A DNA stretch of 64,000 nt, taken from contig NC_084766.1 of the NCBI RefSeq assembly GCF_028858725.1, forward strand, positions 21,306,501 through 21,370,500, in the 5' to 3' direction. The position numbers and the translations under genes were made by a program. Of this stretch, positions 46,806 through 60,446 are shown piece by piece (positions within the stretch are counted from its first letter, which is position 1; each line of letters opens with the position of its first letter). Origin of the DNA: Colius striatus. Its lineage: Eukaryota > Chordata > Aves > Coliiformes > Coliidae. The notes below the pieces were generated by a model, which saw only the letters and a program-made list of their open reading frames with translations, was not told the origin of the DNA and made no database searches.

Positions 46806-49627
46806 CCACTTACGAGATGGGAGACAAGCCAAGATGCATCTTGGACTCAAGGAAATCACACTGTATTTGACAATAGAAAGCTAAAGAGTTAACAAGTCTG
46901 TCTAAATGGACCCATTTTTATCCCAGCCTGATTCCAGTGCTGCTCTGAGATCCTGGTGTTTGCTCAGCTGGCAGTACAGAGTGCTGCTGCAGCAGAGCCA
47001 TAGTGGAGGCTGCCGGCTGAAACCTGGCACGGCTTCCTCCGGCAGCCCACTGCCAGGGGCTTGCAAGCTGCCTGCCTCTTCCCAGAGCTCTCTGAATGCT
47101 GCTCAGTTTTTCCACTTTGGAGTCTTTACCACTTGTTGATGTCAGCCAGTCAATGAAGGCTAGATCCCAGCTGAAGCTCGTTTGAGTATCTTGTGTCTGT
47201 ATTCCGTGGCTGATTGCCCAGCTTTGTTCAAACAGGTTTTGGTAGAAATCAATAAGTGGAGGTGAGCAATGAAATTTTAAATGTAGGTTTATTACCAAAT
47301 TGATGGTAATACTAGTCATTTCTTTTAAAGGAAATAATAATGGGAAAAATATAAATCTGCCCTTTTTTTAGGTTTCACTTGTTCATACTTTTCAGTACTT
47401 GGACACACAGCTGTTCCGAGAAGCTCAGGAATGCAAAATACTGATGTGCTGAATTTCTGTGATTAGCATTCTTCTCTAATTAGATCCATGTAGGTACCTC
47501 TGTGATGACATCACTCACTGTGCACCCCAGCTCGGGGTCCATGAAGTAAACCAAGCAGCAGGAGGTTCTTGTATACTGGGTGGATCTGATACTGCTGCTA
47601 AGTTGTCAGCCAGGTGGTTGGTGATAGTTCTTAAGCTTTTTTAATCAAGGCAGTTTTGTAAATGTGCAATGTTGATATCATAGCTTCATTTGTCTTAATT
47701 ATAGCTGATGAACAGACAAGACATCTGCAGCAAACACTGTCATAGCTTTTTGTCATTTGATAATAGCAAAGAATAACCTAAAACCGGGGATAGAAAAAGA
47801 ATGTGGAACTGTATTGCTTAGATCAGAGTTTCGTCACAATTATTGACTATTACTAGTTCAAGGCAGCTAGACAAAGGTGTATCATATTATCTTAACATAA
47901 GGTACATTCTGGGCATTGTATGTCCATGAGATCTTGTAAAACTGAGTAACAGCCTTTCCTACCGCCCTTCAACTCCTTTTTTAGCAAAGGCAGATTGTGA
48001 AGAGAAAACAGAAAACACTAAACCACACATTGGCAACTTGCATGTAATGAAAAAAAGTTTATTTATTTTTGCCTGTTGAAGGGTAGGGATTTGTGGGTTT
48101 GTTTTGTTTTGGTGGTTTTATTGGTGGGGTTCCCAGACTGCCCACAAGCAGAGCACAGGATGGCTTTGGCTGAAGGGAATTAAAAAAACGAGGTAACTCT
48201 AGGACAATGTTCTAGTTTGTCACTACTCCCTACTTTCAGTATTACATCTAGCCAGCAGTGGAATTGCTTATTTCACTAATGACTTCGTTTTATAGCAAAT
48301 GTGTCTGATTTTTGCAGCAAGAGAGACTGTTATACATCAGAAATTACATTTGATAGAGTATCCATAAAATACAGCTACAGGGGTTTGCAGTCTTGCAGCG
48401 ATGCTCCCTGGTGCCTTCAGAACCAACCTAAGGTTTTGTTTGATCCAAAATTGCTGATAAAATTTAATGGCTGATTTCAGTTTGAGCTTTGTGGGGAGGA
48501 ATATTCAGTTTGCCAAGTGTCATGCCCTTCCCTCGTTCCATTCAACATTGAAGTGGTCAGAATGTGTGCTGGCAAGGGGGGGAACTGGCTTTCAAGTCTT
48601 CTGAGTGCAAAGAATTTGAACTTGCTTATAGCCCATGAGCTCGTAAGTTGCTGGTTTCCATCAGGCAGAGGGAGCCTGGCCCTCTCCTATTTGAGGTGAG
48701 CACACTGAGTGGGTCAGAGCACTGTGCCCTCCCATCATCTTGAATGCTGTGTGAGCTCGAACTTTTCACTTCTGTGGTTGCTCTTGTTAAACATCTCCAA
48801 GTGCAATAAAAGCTTCATTCCTGATCTAGTGTGAACCATGACCTTCTGCTTCCTCATCTCAGGAAAATAAAATAGTACTCGCTGAACTTTCATCTCAGTC
48901 TTTATTTTCTAAAAGTGATTTGGCTTAGTGGCTAAACTAAAATATTAATCACGTCCAAGAGTCATGCCTGGAACCCTCCTGCTCACAAGGCAGGCATGGT
49001 CTAAGAGGAAGACAAAAGGGACTGAGATGGGGAAGCATTCTGCAAAGTGTGGTAAGTCTAATAACAAAAGCACCATCATTCTTCATGTCTCAGTATGAAA
49101 CTTTCCTGAGCAACGTGCAAAAATTACAGGCCAGAAAGAGCTTATTGCCTGAAAAGCTAGAGACTACTGCAAAGGCCATTGTGGTAAATTGTGTGGTTAA
49201 TTGCATAGCACTGACTTCTTTTGTGTTATCAAACACTCAAAATGGCCCGTTTTATTGTTACAGCAACACTATATTCTTTGAACAAAGCCTTGCCTGACCT
49301 CTGAACCGTTGATGAGATTATTTCCCCTGGGGAAACTGCCTTCTCTCTGGTGAGGACTGGTGTAGGGACAGGCTTTGAGCTGGATAGACACTAAGTAGAG
49401 CAGACAGGGAACCTCCGGGTCTTTCCAGGACTCTTGCCCTTAACATGAGGTGCAGGGTTTGTTTGCTGGTGCCGGTTTATTTGCAAAGATTTTTCTTGTG
49501 TGAGAGCACAAGACACTTTATTACCAATTCTTACTGCTATTTTTCAATATGCCAGTCTGCATCACACGCTGTGTATAGTAATTCTGTGTGAAGAAGTGCA
49601 ATTTCAGGCATCCTAAAATTTCCACTT

Positions 49628-51015
49628 ACAGAATCATAGAATGGTAGGGTTGGAAGGGACCTTTAGAGATCATCTAGTCCAACCCTTCTGCAGAAGCAGG
49701 TTCACCTAGATCAGGTCACATAGGAACATGTCCAGGCGGGTCTTGAAGACCTCCAAGGAAGGAGACTCCACAACCCCCCCTGGGCAGCCTGTGCCAGGGC
49801 TCCATCACCTGAACAGTGAAATAGTTTTTTCTTATACTTAAGTGAAACGTTTTGTGTTCCAGCTTCATCCCATTACCCCTTGTCCTGTTGCTAGCTACTG
49901 TAGAAAAAAGGGATGTCCCAACCTCCCTTTAGATATTTATAAATGTTAATAAGATCTCCCCTCAGTCTCTTCCAGACTAAACAGCCCCAGATCCTGTAGC
50001 CTTTCCTTGTATGAAAGATGTTCCAGTTCCCTGATCATCTTGGTGGCCCTGCACTGGACTTTCTCCAGGAGTTCTCTGTCCCTCTTGAGCTGGGGAGCCC
50101 AGAACTGGACACAGGACTCCAGATGAGGCTTATTATCAATCAGGACTCCCAGGTCTCTCTCTGCTGAGCTGCTCTTCAGCAGTTCAACACCCAGCCTGTA
50201 CTGGTGCATGGGATTGTTCCTCCCCAGGTGCAGGACTCTGCACTTGTCCTTGTTGAACCTCTTGAGGTTCCTCTCTGCCCATCTCTCAAGCCGGTCGAGA
50301 TCCCACTGAATGGCAGCACAGCCTTCTGAGGAATCAGCCAGTCCTCCCAGTTTGGTGTCATCAGTGAACTTGCTGAGGGTACACTCTGTCCCCTCATCCA
50401 GGTCGTTGATGAAGATGTTGAACAAGACTGGCCCCAGAACCGATCCTTGTGGAATCCCACTGGCCACAGCTCTCCAACTCGATCCTGTGCCATTGATCAC
50501 CACCCTCTGGGCTCTGTCATTCAGCCAGCTCTTGATCCACCTCACTGTCCGCTCATCCAAGCCACAGTGCCTGAGCTTTCTGATGAGTGTTATGAGAGTG
50601 TCAAAAGCCTTGCTGAAGTCAAGGTAGTTGGCATTCACTGCTCTCCCCTCATCTAGCCAGCCGGTTATGCTCTCATAGAAGGCATCAGGTTGGTTAAACA
50701 GGATTTCCCATTGGTGAAGCCATGTTGACTCCCCCTGATAACCATCTTTTCCTTCATATGTTCAGTGATAACATTCAGGATGAGTTGTTCCATCACCTCT
50801 CCAGGGATGGAGGTGAGGCTGACCGGCCTGTAGTTTCCTGGGTCATCCTTCCTGCCCTTTTTGAAGACTGGTGTGACATTGGCCTTCTCCAGTCCTCAGG
50901 CATCTCACCTGTCCTGATTGTTCAAAAATGATGGAGAGAGGCTTAGCAATCACATCAGCCAGCTCCCTCAGCACTCTAGGATGCATCCCATTAGGACCAT
51001 GTTGAGAGATCTGTA
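49628..51015 (-). mobile_element. CR1 LINE, 5'-truncated, with reverse-transcriptase remnant
   Basis: Non-LTR retrotransposon on the minus strand. The 3' terminus is at 49628, where ACAGAATCATAGAAT is the reverse complement of the CR1 tail octamers (ATTCTATG/ATTCTGTG). The body runs to about 51015. Reading minus, it encodes the second half of the CR1 reverse transcriptase: LDFSKAFDT, the [20 protein letters not shown] block and FTDDTKLGG, where CR1 usually has FADD. The 5' half of the element, including the endonuclease, is absent, and the reading frame is broken upstream of the open part. It is therefore a dead copy. Confidence 0.95.
49946..50638 (-). pseudogene. CR1 ORF2 reverse-transcriptase fragment
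   Basis: 230 codons open on the minus strand within the CR1. RT palm motifs are visible: the DFSKAFDT block near the start, then GIPQGS, then the catalytic F-T-D-D at about 50351-50368 on the plus strand. It is followed by the thumb-like region [20 protein letters not shown]. Endonuclease and N-terminal RT are missing, and further RT homology continues upstream (to 51015) in other frames. Non-functional remnant. Confidence 0.85.
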
Positions 51016-54000
51016 AATGTAATTTTTTAGTGGGTGTTTGCAGAAGCCGTACCAGCCAGTGGATCCTTTTGAATGCTTTCTAGGCTGTTTCTTCTGCAAA
51101 ATCCTGTTCTGGATTGCAGATAATTAAAGAAGATTATTTTTTCAGTTTGGTGTATGTTTTTTGCAGATTTTATTAGTTAAAAAGCCTTTGCACTTCAAGT
51201 GCTGGAGGAGAGTATGCCTATGGCATTTTTAAACTATTTTCATCAGAGAAGAACAGAGCATCTTGGACAAAATCACATACAGGATTGAACCTAACCTGTA
51301 TCTCCTGCTGGGTTTCTGTTCTACTTTTTACCTGTTTGCTTGGTTTTTTTTCGTGTAGATAAATTAAATATAGACTGTTTGAAGAATATTGTGTTGAAAA
51401 ATATGCATTTGGAGTCTCCATGAAACTGTGGATTCTTAACATGCTATCCAAGCTGAAAATAATTTACAGTTGAGAACATTGTGTCATTTGCATTATGAAG
51501 CATATATGTTGAAGTCTTTGTTCAAGCCCATGAAAAATACTCACCGATTTTATTAGGCTTTGGATGAATCCCATATTTGTCAACTTGTAAAACTGCTGCC
51601 AATATAGAATTCAAGTTTTGACTGTAGAAATTTCAGTTTGACAACCTGATTGGCAAAGACTTTCTTGCAGCTATTTATATGTGCATTAGTTTACAAAATA
51701 TGTTTCCCAAACTTAACAGCTTGATCATTTTTTCTTTTTTCTTATTTATGAATATCACAGAATGGTATCTTAACTTTGTATATAGGATTGCATTCTGCAC
51801 AATGAGAAAACTTTTTCTGAAGATTTAGTTTGTAATGTTTTCCTCCTTTATCAAGCTTGGGTGTTCTGTGAGTGTTTAGACCCAAAGCATAGAACAAAAA
51901 AGCACAAGGCCGTTATCCCCTCTGAATATTCCCAAATTGCCTTATTACTGAGTTATTCTTAAAATCCCTTTGAAACACAGATACACTCAGTTGTAACTTA
52001 GGAGGTGTTTGTTTTCAGGTATCAGAAGGTAAATAGTGTTCCTGTAGGTTTCCGTCCCCCCCCCAATCTTGAAGTACTACTACACTGAATATTATGCATG
52101 TTTTTTCATTCTTTATGAACTGTTTTTTGTCAAGACAAGTAAAATAGATTGAAACGTTCTTAGAACTCACCAGTCATAGGGGTGGGCTTAATAATGAGCT
52201 TCAGGAATACTGTGGTTCTGAATATACTACGAAGAAAATCATCAAAACAGAAAAGAGAGAAACAGCATGAGCAACTGTGCCCCTGTTTGCCATGGGTACT
52301 TATGCAGCATATATTTAAAGTTTTTTATGTGCATCCAATTCAGTAAGAATTAATTGTACCATAAGTTACTGGCTCCAGTTGTATGTCTGGATTCAATTGT
52401 GCCATATCACTTTCTGATATAATTCCCTTAGCTCCAGATGAAATTCTGCCCGAAGCAAGTTTCACCAGTCCCTCCCACGAACTCTGCATTGCCGTCTTCT
52501 GTGCAATTTACTACTTGCTGTGGGCTACTGCAGTGTACAGGCCCAGTCACTAATCTATAGGCAGTAACTTCCACATTAATGCTCTATTCCAGAACTGTTG
52601 ATTGCCTTTGAATGTTTAGAGTTTTCAATGATCAGTCTGAATTAATGAAGTAAATCCATGTCCAGAGTGTGCAGCCCTTGCGATTTCTGCAGGTATGTGT
52701 TTGTGTTGATATCTCAATGGGTGCTTGTAAACTCATCACCTTTAACTTCATCAAAATCATATTTTATACGTACTTCTAATAGAAAAAAATTCTTCTCCAG
52801 TCTAATTTGGTTTTATTCATTCTGATATAGTTTGGAGGGTTTTTTTTCCCACTAGTCACCTAGTCTGTTGCTTTGGGGAGCTTGCTCAGGTCATGTATAT
52901 TGTCAGCACTGAAAGCTATGATTCAGACTATTAGCAGAAAAACAGCTATTTAAATAAGCAGAACCATCCTCAAGGAATGAGTTCATGCTGGGCAAGAATC
53001 TGCCTCAGTCTTTTATCTCCACATTAAATCTTCATTCTAATGTGATGGAGCATTTACTCAGAAGAGTGTTGACAGTTAAGATGGGGAAAAAAAAAAAAGT
53101 AAAATCTGTGCTTAAAAACTCCTGACACAGAAACATACCCAGCCTTGCATTAGTAATTTTTAAATTGCTGCTTAATGTTTTGTTTTCCATTATCTAAGAC
53201 CAGTTCACCACCTAATTACCTGAGCTTTTAAGTGTAATTAATGCAGTAGAGATTCAACTTAACGCTGGGATGTGTGCATTACAGACAGCACCCTGGTATC
53301 TCTGGCACCCACTTTGGACCCCTTTGGTCCATCAGCAGGAGCTTTCTCCTGGCAGAGGGCTGCACCTTCTTTCCCCATCCCCTGGCTCGCTCTCTTGGCA
53401 ATGCTGCTCAGCTCCTACAAGTCTTCTGGCAACAATCTGCAGGGGAAGGGACTGGGGTGACCTTCCATTGCTGCTCCTGGACAGAGCCGAAGCCTGTTTA
53501 TGAGCTGGATTGTATTTGCAGCCTTGGCACAAGAGGTTATTCCTTCAGCTATCAGCATGCCCTCTTGGTAAGAAGGCTCTATGAGTAGTGTCTTTGTGTG
53601 ACTTGGCAATCTTCAGGCAAATGAAGATGCTATTTCAGACTTTTCTTGAAGCACCTTTCTAATAGTCTGTGTCACAGGCTATTACACTTTTCTTAAAGGC
53701 TAGATCAACAGCTTACAAAGAGATGGGGAATGAAGTTAAACTAGATATTATGTTCTTTTTACCTAAAATTTCTTATTCTATGAATTTAGAGTCACGTTAG
53801 GCCTTGACTCTGATAGCAGCTGCTCCTGAGCTTCCCATGAACCAAGGATTCACACACTTTTTCTTCCTGAACAGGCATAGGCAAATGAGGGGACAGAGAA
53901 GGTAAAATCCCCTTTTCTTTCCCTGTGGCTCCCAAGTGCTGTATTGTTACCAGTTTGGTAAGACTACAAGTGATCACAGAATTCAAAAGGAATGCAAAAG

Positions 54001-56060
54001 CCACCTCATCTATTGGATACCAGGACAAAAATCAAATCACCAAATAGAGATGGCTAATCTGCCAATTCAGCCACAGCACATCATAGCAGTCTGCTCATCT
54101 CTCTTTCACCAGTTTACTGCTGGAGACCAAAGTGTCGGCATCTTGAGCAGCCTATAACAAGAGGTAGCATTCATGCAATTTGTAAGGTCTTGGATATAGC
54201 AATAACTACAAGGATTTCATTAGCAAGGCCTGCCCTGTTTCCCTAAAGCTGGTCGTCATAGCAGCCTTGCTAATAAATCTGACCTGAAAGCTATGTATCT
54301 GATGATAAATTGTCCTTCTCCAAGCCCTTTTCTTATCTCCACAAACTTTCTACAAAACCCAGACGGTGATCTTACAACTGTTTTGCTTTTTCCAGCTTGC
54401 CTCAGGATTACTATTCTAAAACTCAAATAGGAAGGTAATGAAAATGCATATTCCTGGCAGAGTACATGCTCTGGGGAAAGTCACTTAATGCAGAGATTAA
54501 ATTCAAAACTGATACACACATGGTACATCTGGATAATATGATTTGCAAAATTAGAACGTGCTTTTGACTCAGGTCTTGATACTCTTTGTGTATATACCTG
54601 TTCTGGCAGAGGAGGCTCTTGTGGACCACTGAGATGCACAAGTGCTTTCCAGCAGCCATGCACTGCACATGGCTATGTCAGCCAAAGCTGGTAACACAGA
54701 CATTTATTGAAAATCCACCTAGCAGGCTATTAAATTCACTGGTGTTTTAGCACTGACAATTTTTTACTAATGTCAGTAACACTTCCACTGCAGTTGACAT
54801 ATATTTGAATAAAGATACAAATCTAGCTCTGAATTTAACTCATTTCATGCTATGAGCAAAAAATGTTTATATGACCATACACATTCATATTACATCATAT
54901 ATTAGGTATACAGTGATCCTGGGAAAAAAATGTTCTAAGGTGTGTTTAGTGGGCAAACATGTAAAGATACAATGGTAACAATCTGCCATCTTGCAGCACT
55001 TCACTGAAGTGCATGTTTCACAGAACTGTTCAGTTATAATAATAATAGTGAACCTTGCTAAAAGTGAAATCTCTCTCATTTGAGTATGAAATTGCTGATT
55101 TGCAGAAGAAAATTATTGCCCTGGCAGTCACTATGTAAAGTGCAAATGATAATTTAATGTTTTATAACTGGACTTTTAATGTTTGCTGCAGAATTCTCCA
55201 GCACAAACACAGGTCTAGATTGAAAGAAAAAGCAATCATTCTTGACAAAATTCTGCAGACTTCTCATTATTATTTCTATGGGACTCTGTTTATATAAAAT
55301 TCTGGTTTCTTTTTTGCATTCTGTGAGATGTTTCCATAGAGTAATTACAGTTTTTTAGTTTCTTTGATTTTTTTTTTCTATTTCTTTTTTTCCTGTTCAG
55401 AGACACACCTCCGCCTTGGACAGTAAGTGCAAGTTATTTCATGGGAAATTAAGGGGGCTTGTAATGAGAGCACAGGCCTGAAGCTCCAGAGATCTGGACT
55501 CAGTAACTGGCTCTGTACCAGGGAGTTTTGTGACCTAGAGCAGGCAGCAGTTGGCAACCAGGCTTAGCCCTGCAGAGCATGGGGAGCAGAGAGGATGTCC
55601 TGGACACAGAGCATGGCTCTGGGCAGGGCTCAGTGGCTCTCTGCTACCCTTCCCTGCTAGCAGTGAGTGGAAGCAGCAGCCCACCTGAGTCTGAGGGCAC
55701 TGAGCTGGCTAATCCAGCTTTAGGCAGCTTCACCAGCATTCCACTGACCTACCCCAGCTCCTGTTTAGCTGGTGAGCAGACTCACAGCTCCTCAGGTGAG
55801 TGTTGCCCTCAGCACCTGCAGACCCCATACAGCAGCACTCATCCATGCTCAGTAGATCGTGGGGGCCTGTTTAGCTCTGTCCCTTCCCCAGGGATTCATC
55901 CCAACCACATTGATACTCCAGTCACTCTCTCACAGCCTTTCACAAAGCTCTGGTACTGCTCTTCTCATCTGAAAGCACGTTTCATCGTAGCTCCCAAGTA
56001 ACTCCTCCGGATAACACCTGTGTAAATGAGGGCACCTACAGATCTCCCTCTGAAGTAAGT
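51016..56060. other. Intergenic DNA, no gene recognised
   Basis: AT-rich DNA with two GC-richer islands (53270-53590 and 55560-56000) that carry open frames in several registers without recognisable domains. No convincing repeat family seen. Confidence 0.55.
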
Positions 56061-56061
56061 A

Positions 56062-56360
56062 CGATGGAGCCAGACTGTTCTCAGTTATGTCCAGTGATAG
56101 GACAAGGGGCAAAAGGTACAAGCTGGAACACAGGAGGTTCCAAAGAAACACAAGGAAAACTTCATTACTGTGAGGGTGACAGAGCACTAGAACAGGCTGC
56201 CCAAATGAGCTGTGCAGTCTTGCTTTTCTGGAGACATTCAAAACCCACCTGGACAAGTTCCTGTGTGACCTACTCTAGGTGGTCCTGCTCTGACACAGGG
56301 GTTGGACTGGATGATCTTTCGAGGTCCCTTCCAGCCCTTAAGATTCTGTGATTCTATGAT
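56062..56360 (+). mobile_element. CR1 LINE 3' end, ~300 bp
   Basis: Carries the CR1 3' UTR blocks in order: GATGGAGCCAGACTGTTCTC, CAGTGATAGGACAAGGGGCA, ACAGGCTGCCCAAA, CACCTGGACAAGTTCCTGTG, GGTTGGACTGGATGATCTTT, and the terminal GATTCTGTGATTCTATGAT. Complete 3' terminus; 5'-truncated. Confidence 0.93.
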
Positions 56361-57189
56361 ACCAGGTTTCCACAGTTGACTAGAAAGGGGGGGTTTAACA
56401 CTCCTTAAGCATGAAAGCATCAGTGCCACATTATTTTAAGAGATTACAAAAGATGCCCAGAAACACAAAGCTTTTTTCTTAATCTATGAAGATATTATTT
56501 GGAGTAGGCTGTGCTAGATGCAGAGAAATATGAAACAACCAAATAAAGGCAGAGAAAATCTATTGGAATCACAAGTACAGATTTAGTTCAGCCAGTAAGA
56601 AGTGTGTCAACTCAGCCAACAGAAGTTGGCAACCACGTGTGTGCAGCTAGTTTTTTCAAAGGAAGACGAAAGAAAAACTAGAGTGTGTTTATTCTGGCAT
56701 CAAGACACTCTCACCCCAGCTGAAAGCTCAGCTATGTTTGTTCTAAGTCCAGAATGATCTTCATTCTACTCTGTATTATCATTCATTCCAGATACCTGGA
56801 CATTCTTAAAACAAATAATAACTTGCATCCAGAGGTAATGTTTTTGAGAAAGGTCAATTTTGGTGAGGTTACTTGACTATTCAGCAAGCAGTGAGATGTC
56901 TGAGGTTTTCCACTGTCTAGTGTCCTTCAGTATCCAGAGCTTCCACTAAAACCCTGCATTGCTCCCACTTTTTCACATGGGGAAACTGAAGCTTAGGGTA
57001 AATAATTTCAAGTCTTGTTGCAGCCTCATTTGAGAAAGTTGACAACATACTGTAATTCTCAGATAAAGGCTTTGGCTTTCAAAACAGAGCAAGAAGGAAG
57101 CATACTCATGTATGGAATACACCCAGTATACTGGCACAGACTGACCAGAGAGAGTGCAGAGTTGTCTTCTCTGTAGATTTTTCAATGTG

Positions 57190-57290
57190 TCTGGATGCGT
57201 TTCTGTGTGACCTGATCTAGGTGAACCTGCTTTAGCAAGGGATTGGACTGACCTCTAGAAGCGCCTTTCAACCCCTACCATTCTGTGATA
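57190..57290 (+). mobile_element. CR1 LINE 3' end, ~100 bp
   Basis: TGTGTGACCTGATCTAGGTG, AACCTGCTTTAGCAAGG, GATTGGACTGACCTCTAGAA and CCTACCATTCTGTGATA follow the CR1 tail order. Confidence 0.9.
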
Positions 57291-60084
57291 CAGAAGTAAT
57301 GTCACACGTGAAGGATGCTGAATAAGTATTAGAGCAGCCCCCTCTTCAGCTTGATAAATACATTGTTCTTGATCATTCTCTCCTAACATTCAGCTTTATA
57401 AAAAATGTTCTTAAATAAGCAGCAGACTTTGTTTACACATGGAATAACTCTTTGTCCAAATCTTCACCATATTTAAGCAGAAGGATGTTCATGTTCCCCA
57501 AAGAGTTTTCTCCAGGACAAGTTCTGTTAATGTGAGAAGATCCAGATTGAAAGCAGTAACACATATCTCTCTGCTGCTGACTCGTCTCTCTACCCAGGAC
57601 AAATAGATGTGCAAAATGGTACATGACTACTAAGACATATACAACCATTCCCAGTGACCCTTGATTTCAACTTTCTGAAGTGACAAGTACCACTAAACAA
57701 TGTGGGGTTTTTTTTCCTCCAGGGTTAGGACTGTCAGAGGTTAGGTGGTTAGCCTCTCTTTGGTAGATACAATAGGTGCAAGGGGAGATACAGTCAGGCA
57801 GAAGAGGCAACAAAACCAGGTGAGAAAAAGAATTGGGAAATATTACTACAATGTAAGCAGTACCAGGATTTGTCCACTAGCTTGCAGTAACAAATTGTTA
57901 CTTTTTCCATCCTGATAACATTAGTGTGGTCCTGGCCCGATGCCCATGGAAAGATTCTTCTCAGTGCACTTAGAATGAATTCAAATGCCAGTAACACAAG
58001 GAAGACACATGTCACTGTGTACTGTGTGTGTGTTTGTCTGGTGTATGTTAGATTTTCCTTTTTATCAGTTCTAAAGTCTGTAGTGCTTTCAAAAAATTTA
58101 TTTTTGTAGTGTTTTCCTATTTCAGGTATATTTTACACAATATTGTCTAAGCTGAAGCCCATTGAAAACCTGGATGCAATCTTGTAACTCACAATCACCT
58201 TTAAAATTCAAGGCAAATTAGTCAGGAAGTGAGGCCAAAATAGAATATTGGCCAAAGTAAAGAATTAAAATCCTCTGGACTGGAAATACCTGCTTCCATG
58301 GCAAGCATTAGCTTTCCCTCTTTTATTTTAGAGGTCAGTACAGGCGAGTGCATAGTTTGTATGTACTTTCTCCTACAAACCAACATTATGTCGGGAGACT
58401 GTTTTGTTTCTTCATGGGAAGCTTTGCAGAGGGCAAATTGGAACAATTTTCTGAGTCTGCACGAGTCAGTAATAATACTACAAATTCCAGTCAGCTTCAA
58501 CCTTCATTATTCCTGGGTCAAAGCAAGGTTCTGGGGTGCCAGGAGTGTTGCTCTCATTCCTTTTTACCAAGATGCCTTTTGACTGCTGCCACTTCCTTAC
58601 CTTAACTGCTCTTTCTCTTCAACAATTGTTAAGGTGTGGTTAGGTTTGCTCCATCTAGCATCCCACTTGCTGCAGCCCCAGCGCTGCTGCTAAGATCATT
58701 AGCATCACTGAAATTCCCTCTTTGTAGTCATCAAGTTCCCTAGTGAAGTACACAGGATGAGGATTTTATCCACTGAAACCAAATCACCTCGTGTGATTTT
58801 CTTATCCCAAACAATTCAGGAAGAATCAAATAAGGCATTTGCTCTTGGATAACACTCAGCTGCCTCTGAGTCCAAAGACTTGGGCATCTTATGACAAAGT
58901 ATGGAATCACTGAAAGATTCTCCCAAGCCAGCCCTTTACTTAAGCCTTGCAGGGCTAATTCCATTTGTTTCTGTGCCGCTGTCAATGGCCGTGCAAGAGA
59001 CTTACCACCCAGAGCTGGTATTTGCTACAGTTACGTATGGTGCTGCCACAGTCTTGTTCCTGGTAGGAATGAGGTGAGGGTTTGCTCTCCCAGAAGACAG
59101 CCCAGCCAAGCCAGACTGGCTGAACCTGGCTAACAGTACAGTTCCTCCTCTATTTGCCTGGCAAGCCATACTTTTTAAAGATATTGCTTCTGGTGCTGTC
59201 ATGCTAGTAATGGCATTATGGATAGCACTACATTATGACTTTTCCTTTCCTACTTATCTTAGGTGATCTAAAGTACTGAGGGTAGTGGGAACACTGGTGA
59301 TGATATTCTCACTATTGGCTACTGCAATGTTGAAGACTATTTCAGAGATGGAGCAGAAACAAATGGCACAACACAAAATAAATCAACAGGGAAAAGATAC
59401 TTATCTGCCAACAAGGAATTTTATTGGGTTCATGGAGGAATAAAGACTTATTTGTGCTAAGAAGGCATAAAACTGCAGGGGTCACGATGCTCATTCTTGA
59501 AACAAACAACTTCATTAGTTCAGGAGGGAAGGATTGTAAATAGCAATGGCTTCCAAGGAAGCAATGAGTCTGGCCTCATCAGTAGAATAAAGCATCACTC
59601 TTGAACGAGATACTACTGTTGTATGAATTTAAAATGGAGAGTCTCCTGACATGTGTATGAGTTGCTCTGTGCTTAATATTAAAGCACCTGGTTTAATTGT
59701 AATGCGTGATAATGTTCCATGATGGGAGAATGACTGTGTAGTCAAGATCAACAAGGCAAAATGGTTCCTCAAGTTTAGTGTTTAAAGAAGTGGCAGAGAA
59801 TTGTGCAAGAGTGCATATATGTTCAATTCCTATGTTCTGGAACAAAACTCTTATTTCAATTGAGAAGGTGCTGAAAATGCTACATGATTATGTGCTAGTC
59901 AGGTAACAAAGGATAGGCAAGGTTTGTTTTCAGTCATAAGCCAAGGTCAGCACTTAAAATATGTCATCCAGTTGCTGTGGTGCTAGGAGGGGAAGCTTTT
60001 GCTCTTTGACAAGGTGCCACAAGAGACAGAAGGCTAGTTTCCTAGTGAGGCTTACTTAAACAAAGAAAGATACCTGGGCCATCT
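57291..60084. other. Intergenic DNA, no gene recognised
   Basis: Mixed composition; short open frames on both strands (up to 94 aa) without recognisable domains. The region 58740-59200 is GC-richer and open on both strands, but I could not assign it to any family. Confidence 0.5.
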
Positions 60085-60180
60085 GTTCCTGGATTGTGTT
60101 TGGAACCTGCTTTAGCAGGGAGTTGGACTAGATGATCTCTAAAGGTCTCTTCCAACCCCTACCATTCTGTGATTCCGTGA
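60085..60180 (+). mobile_element. CR1 LINE 3' end, ~95 bp
   Basis: AACCTGCTTTAGCAGGGAGT, TGGACTAGATGATCTCTAAA, GGTCTCTTCCAACCCCTACC and ATTCTGTGATTCCGTGA: a well-preserved tail in + orientation, about 270 bp from an inverted copy. Confidence 0.92.
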
Positions 60181-60446
60181 CTAACAGCTCTGATCAGGCT
60201 CAGAATTAACAGAGAGATTCTGACTGGTATCCTTCAAGTTTCAGAAATGCATTGACAGGCAGCATTTGGAAGAGTCATATCACCTGTAGCTTTTGTCTTA
60301 TGTATTGTGTTTGTCGTAGTGTGGGTCCTCTCTGGATCTGAGTTCATATCATAACTGTGTACCTTTGGGACTGAAAAATTCATTGGTAAAACGTAAGAGA
60401 AAATTTACTGTATAGTGTAACTACCTGAAGTTGCAATTATTTCTGT

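Larger units (their letters stand above)
41711..49627. other. Downstream intergenic DNA
   Basis: AT-rich, no gene recognised. Contains two diverged copies of an unclassified repeat (about 45175-45310 and 46669-46805), a GC-richer patch at 46900-47130, and a distal AATAAA at 44775. Open frames are short and lack domains. Confidence 0.6.

Noticed and set aside
46906-47319. GC-rich patch with a 133-codon minus-strand frame
   Set aside because: Overlaps a plus-strand frame of similar quality; no domain or homology recognised.
48500-48840. Possible LTR ending in AATAAA near 48809
   Set aside because: A poly(A) signal and a GC-richer body are not enough; no terminal motifs, primer-binding site or second copy were found.
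53270-53610. Overlapping open frames of 60-104 aa in several frames and on both strands
   Set aside because: Multiple registers open at once points to composition, not coding; no recognisable motif.
55579-56001. 140-codon open frame on the + strand
   Set aside because: Ser/Pro-rich, no recognisable domain and no splice or promoter context; the sequence runs on towards a CR1. Likely open by chance in a GC-richer patch.
58740-59202. Open frames on both strands, considered as a possible endogenous retroviral fragment
   Set aside because: No gag, pol or env motif was seen and no LTRs flank it.
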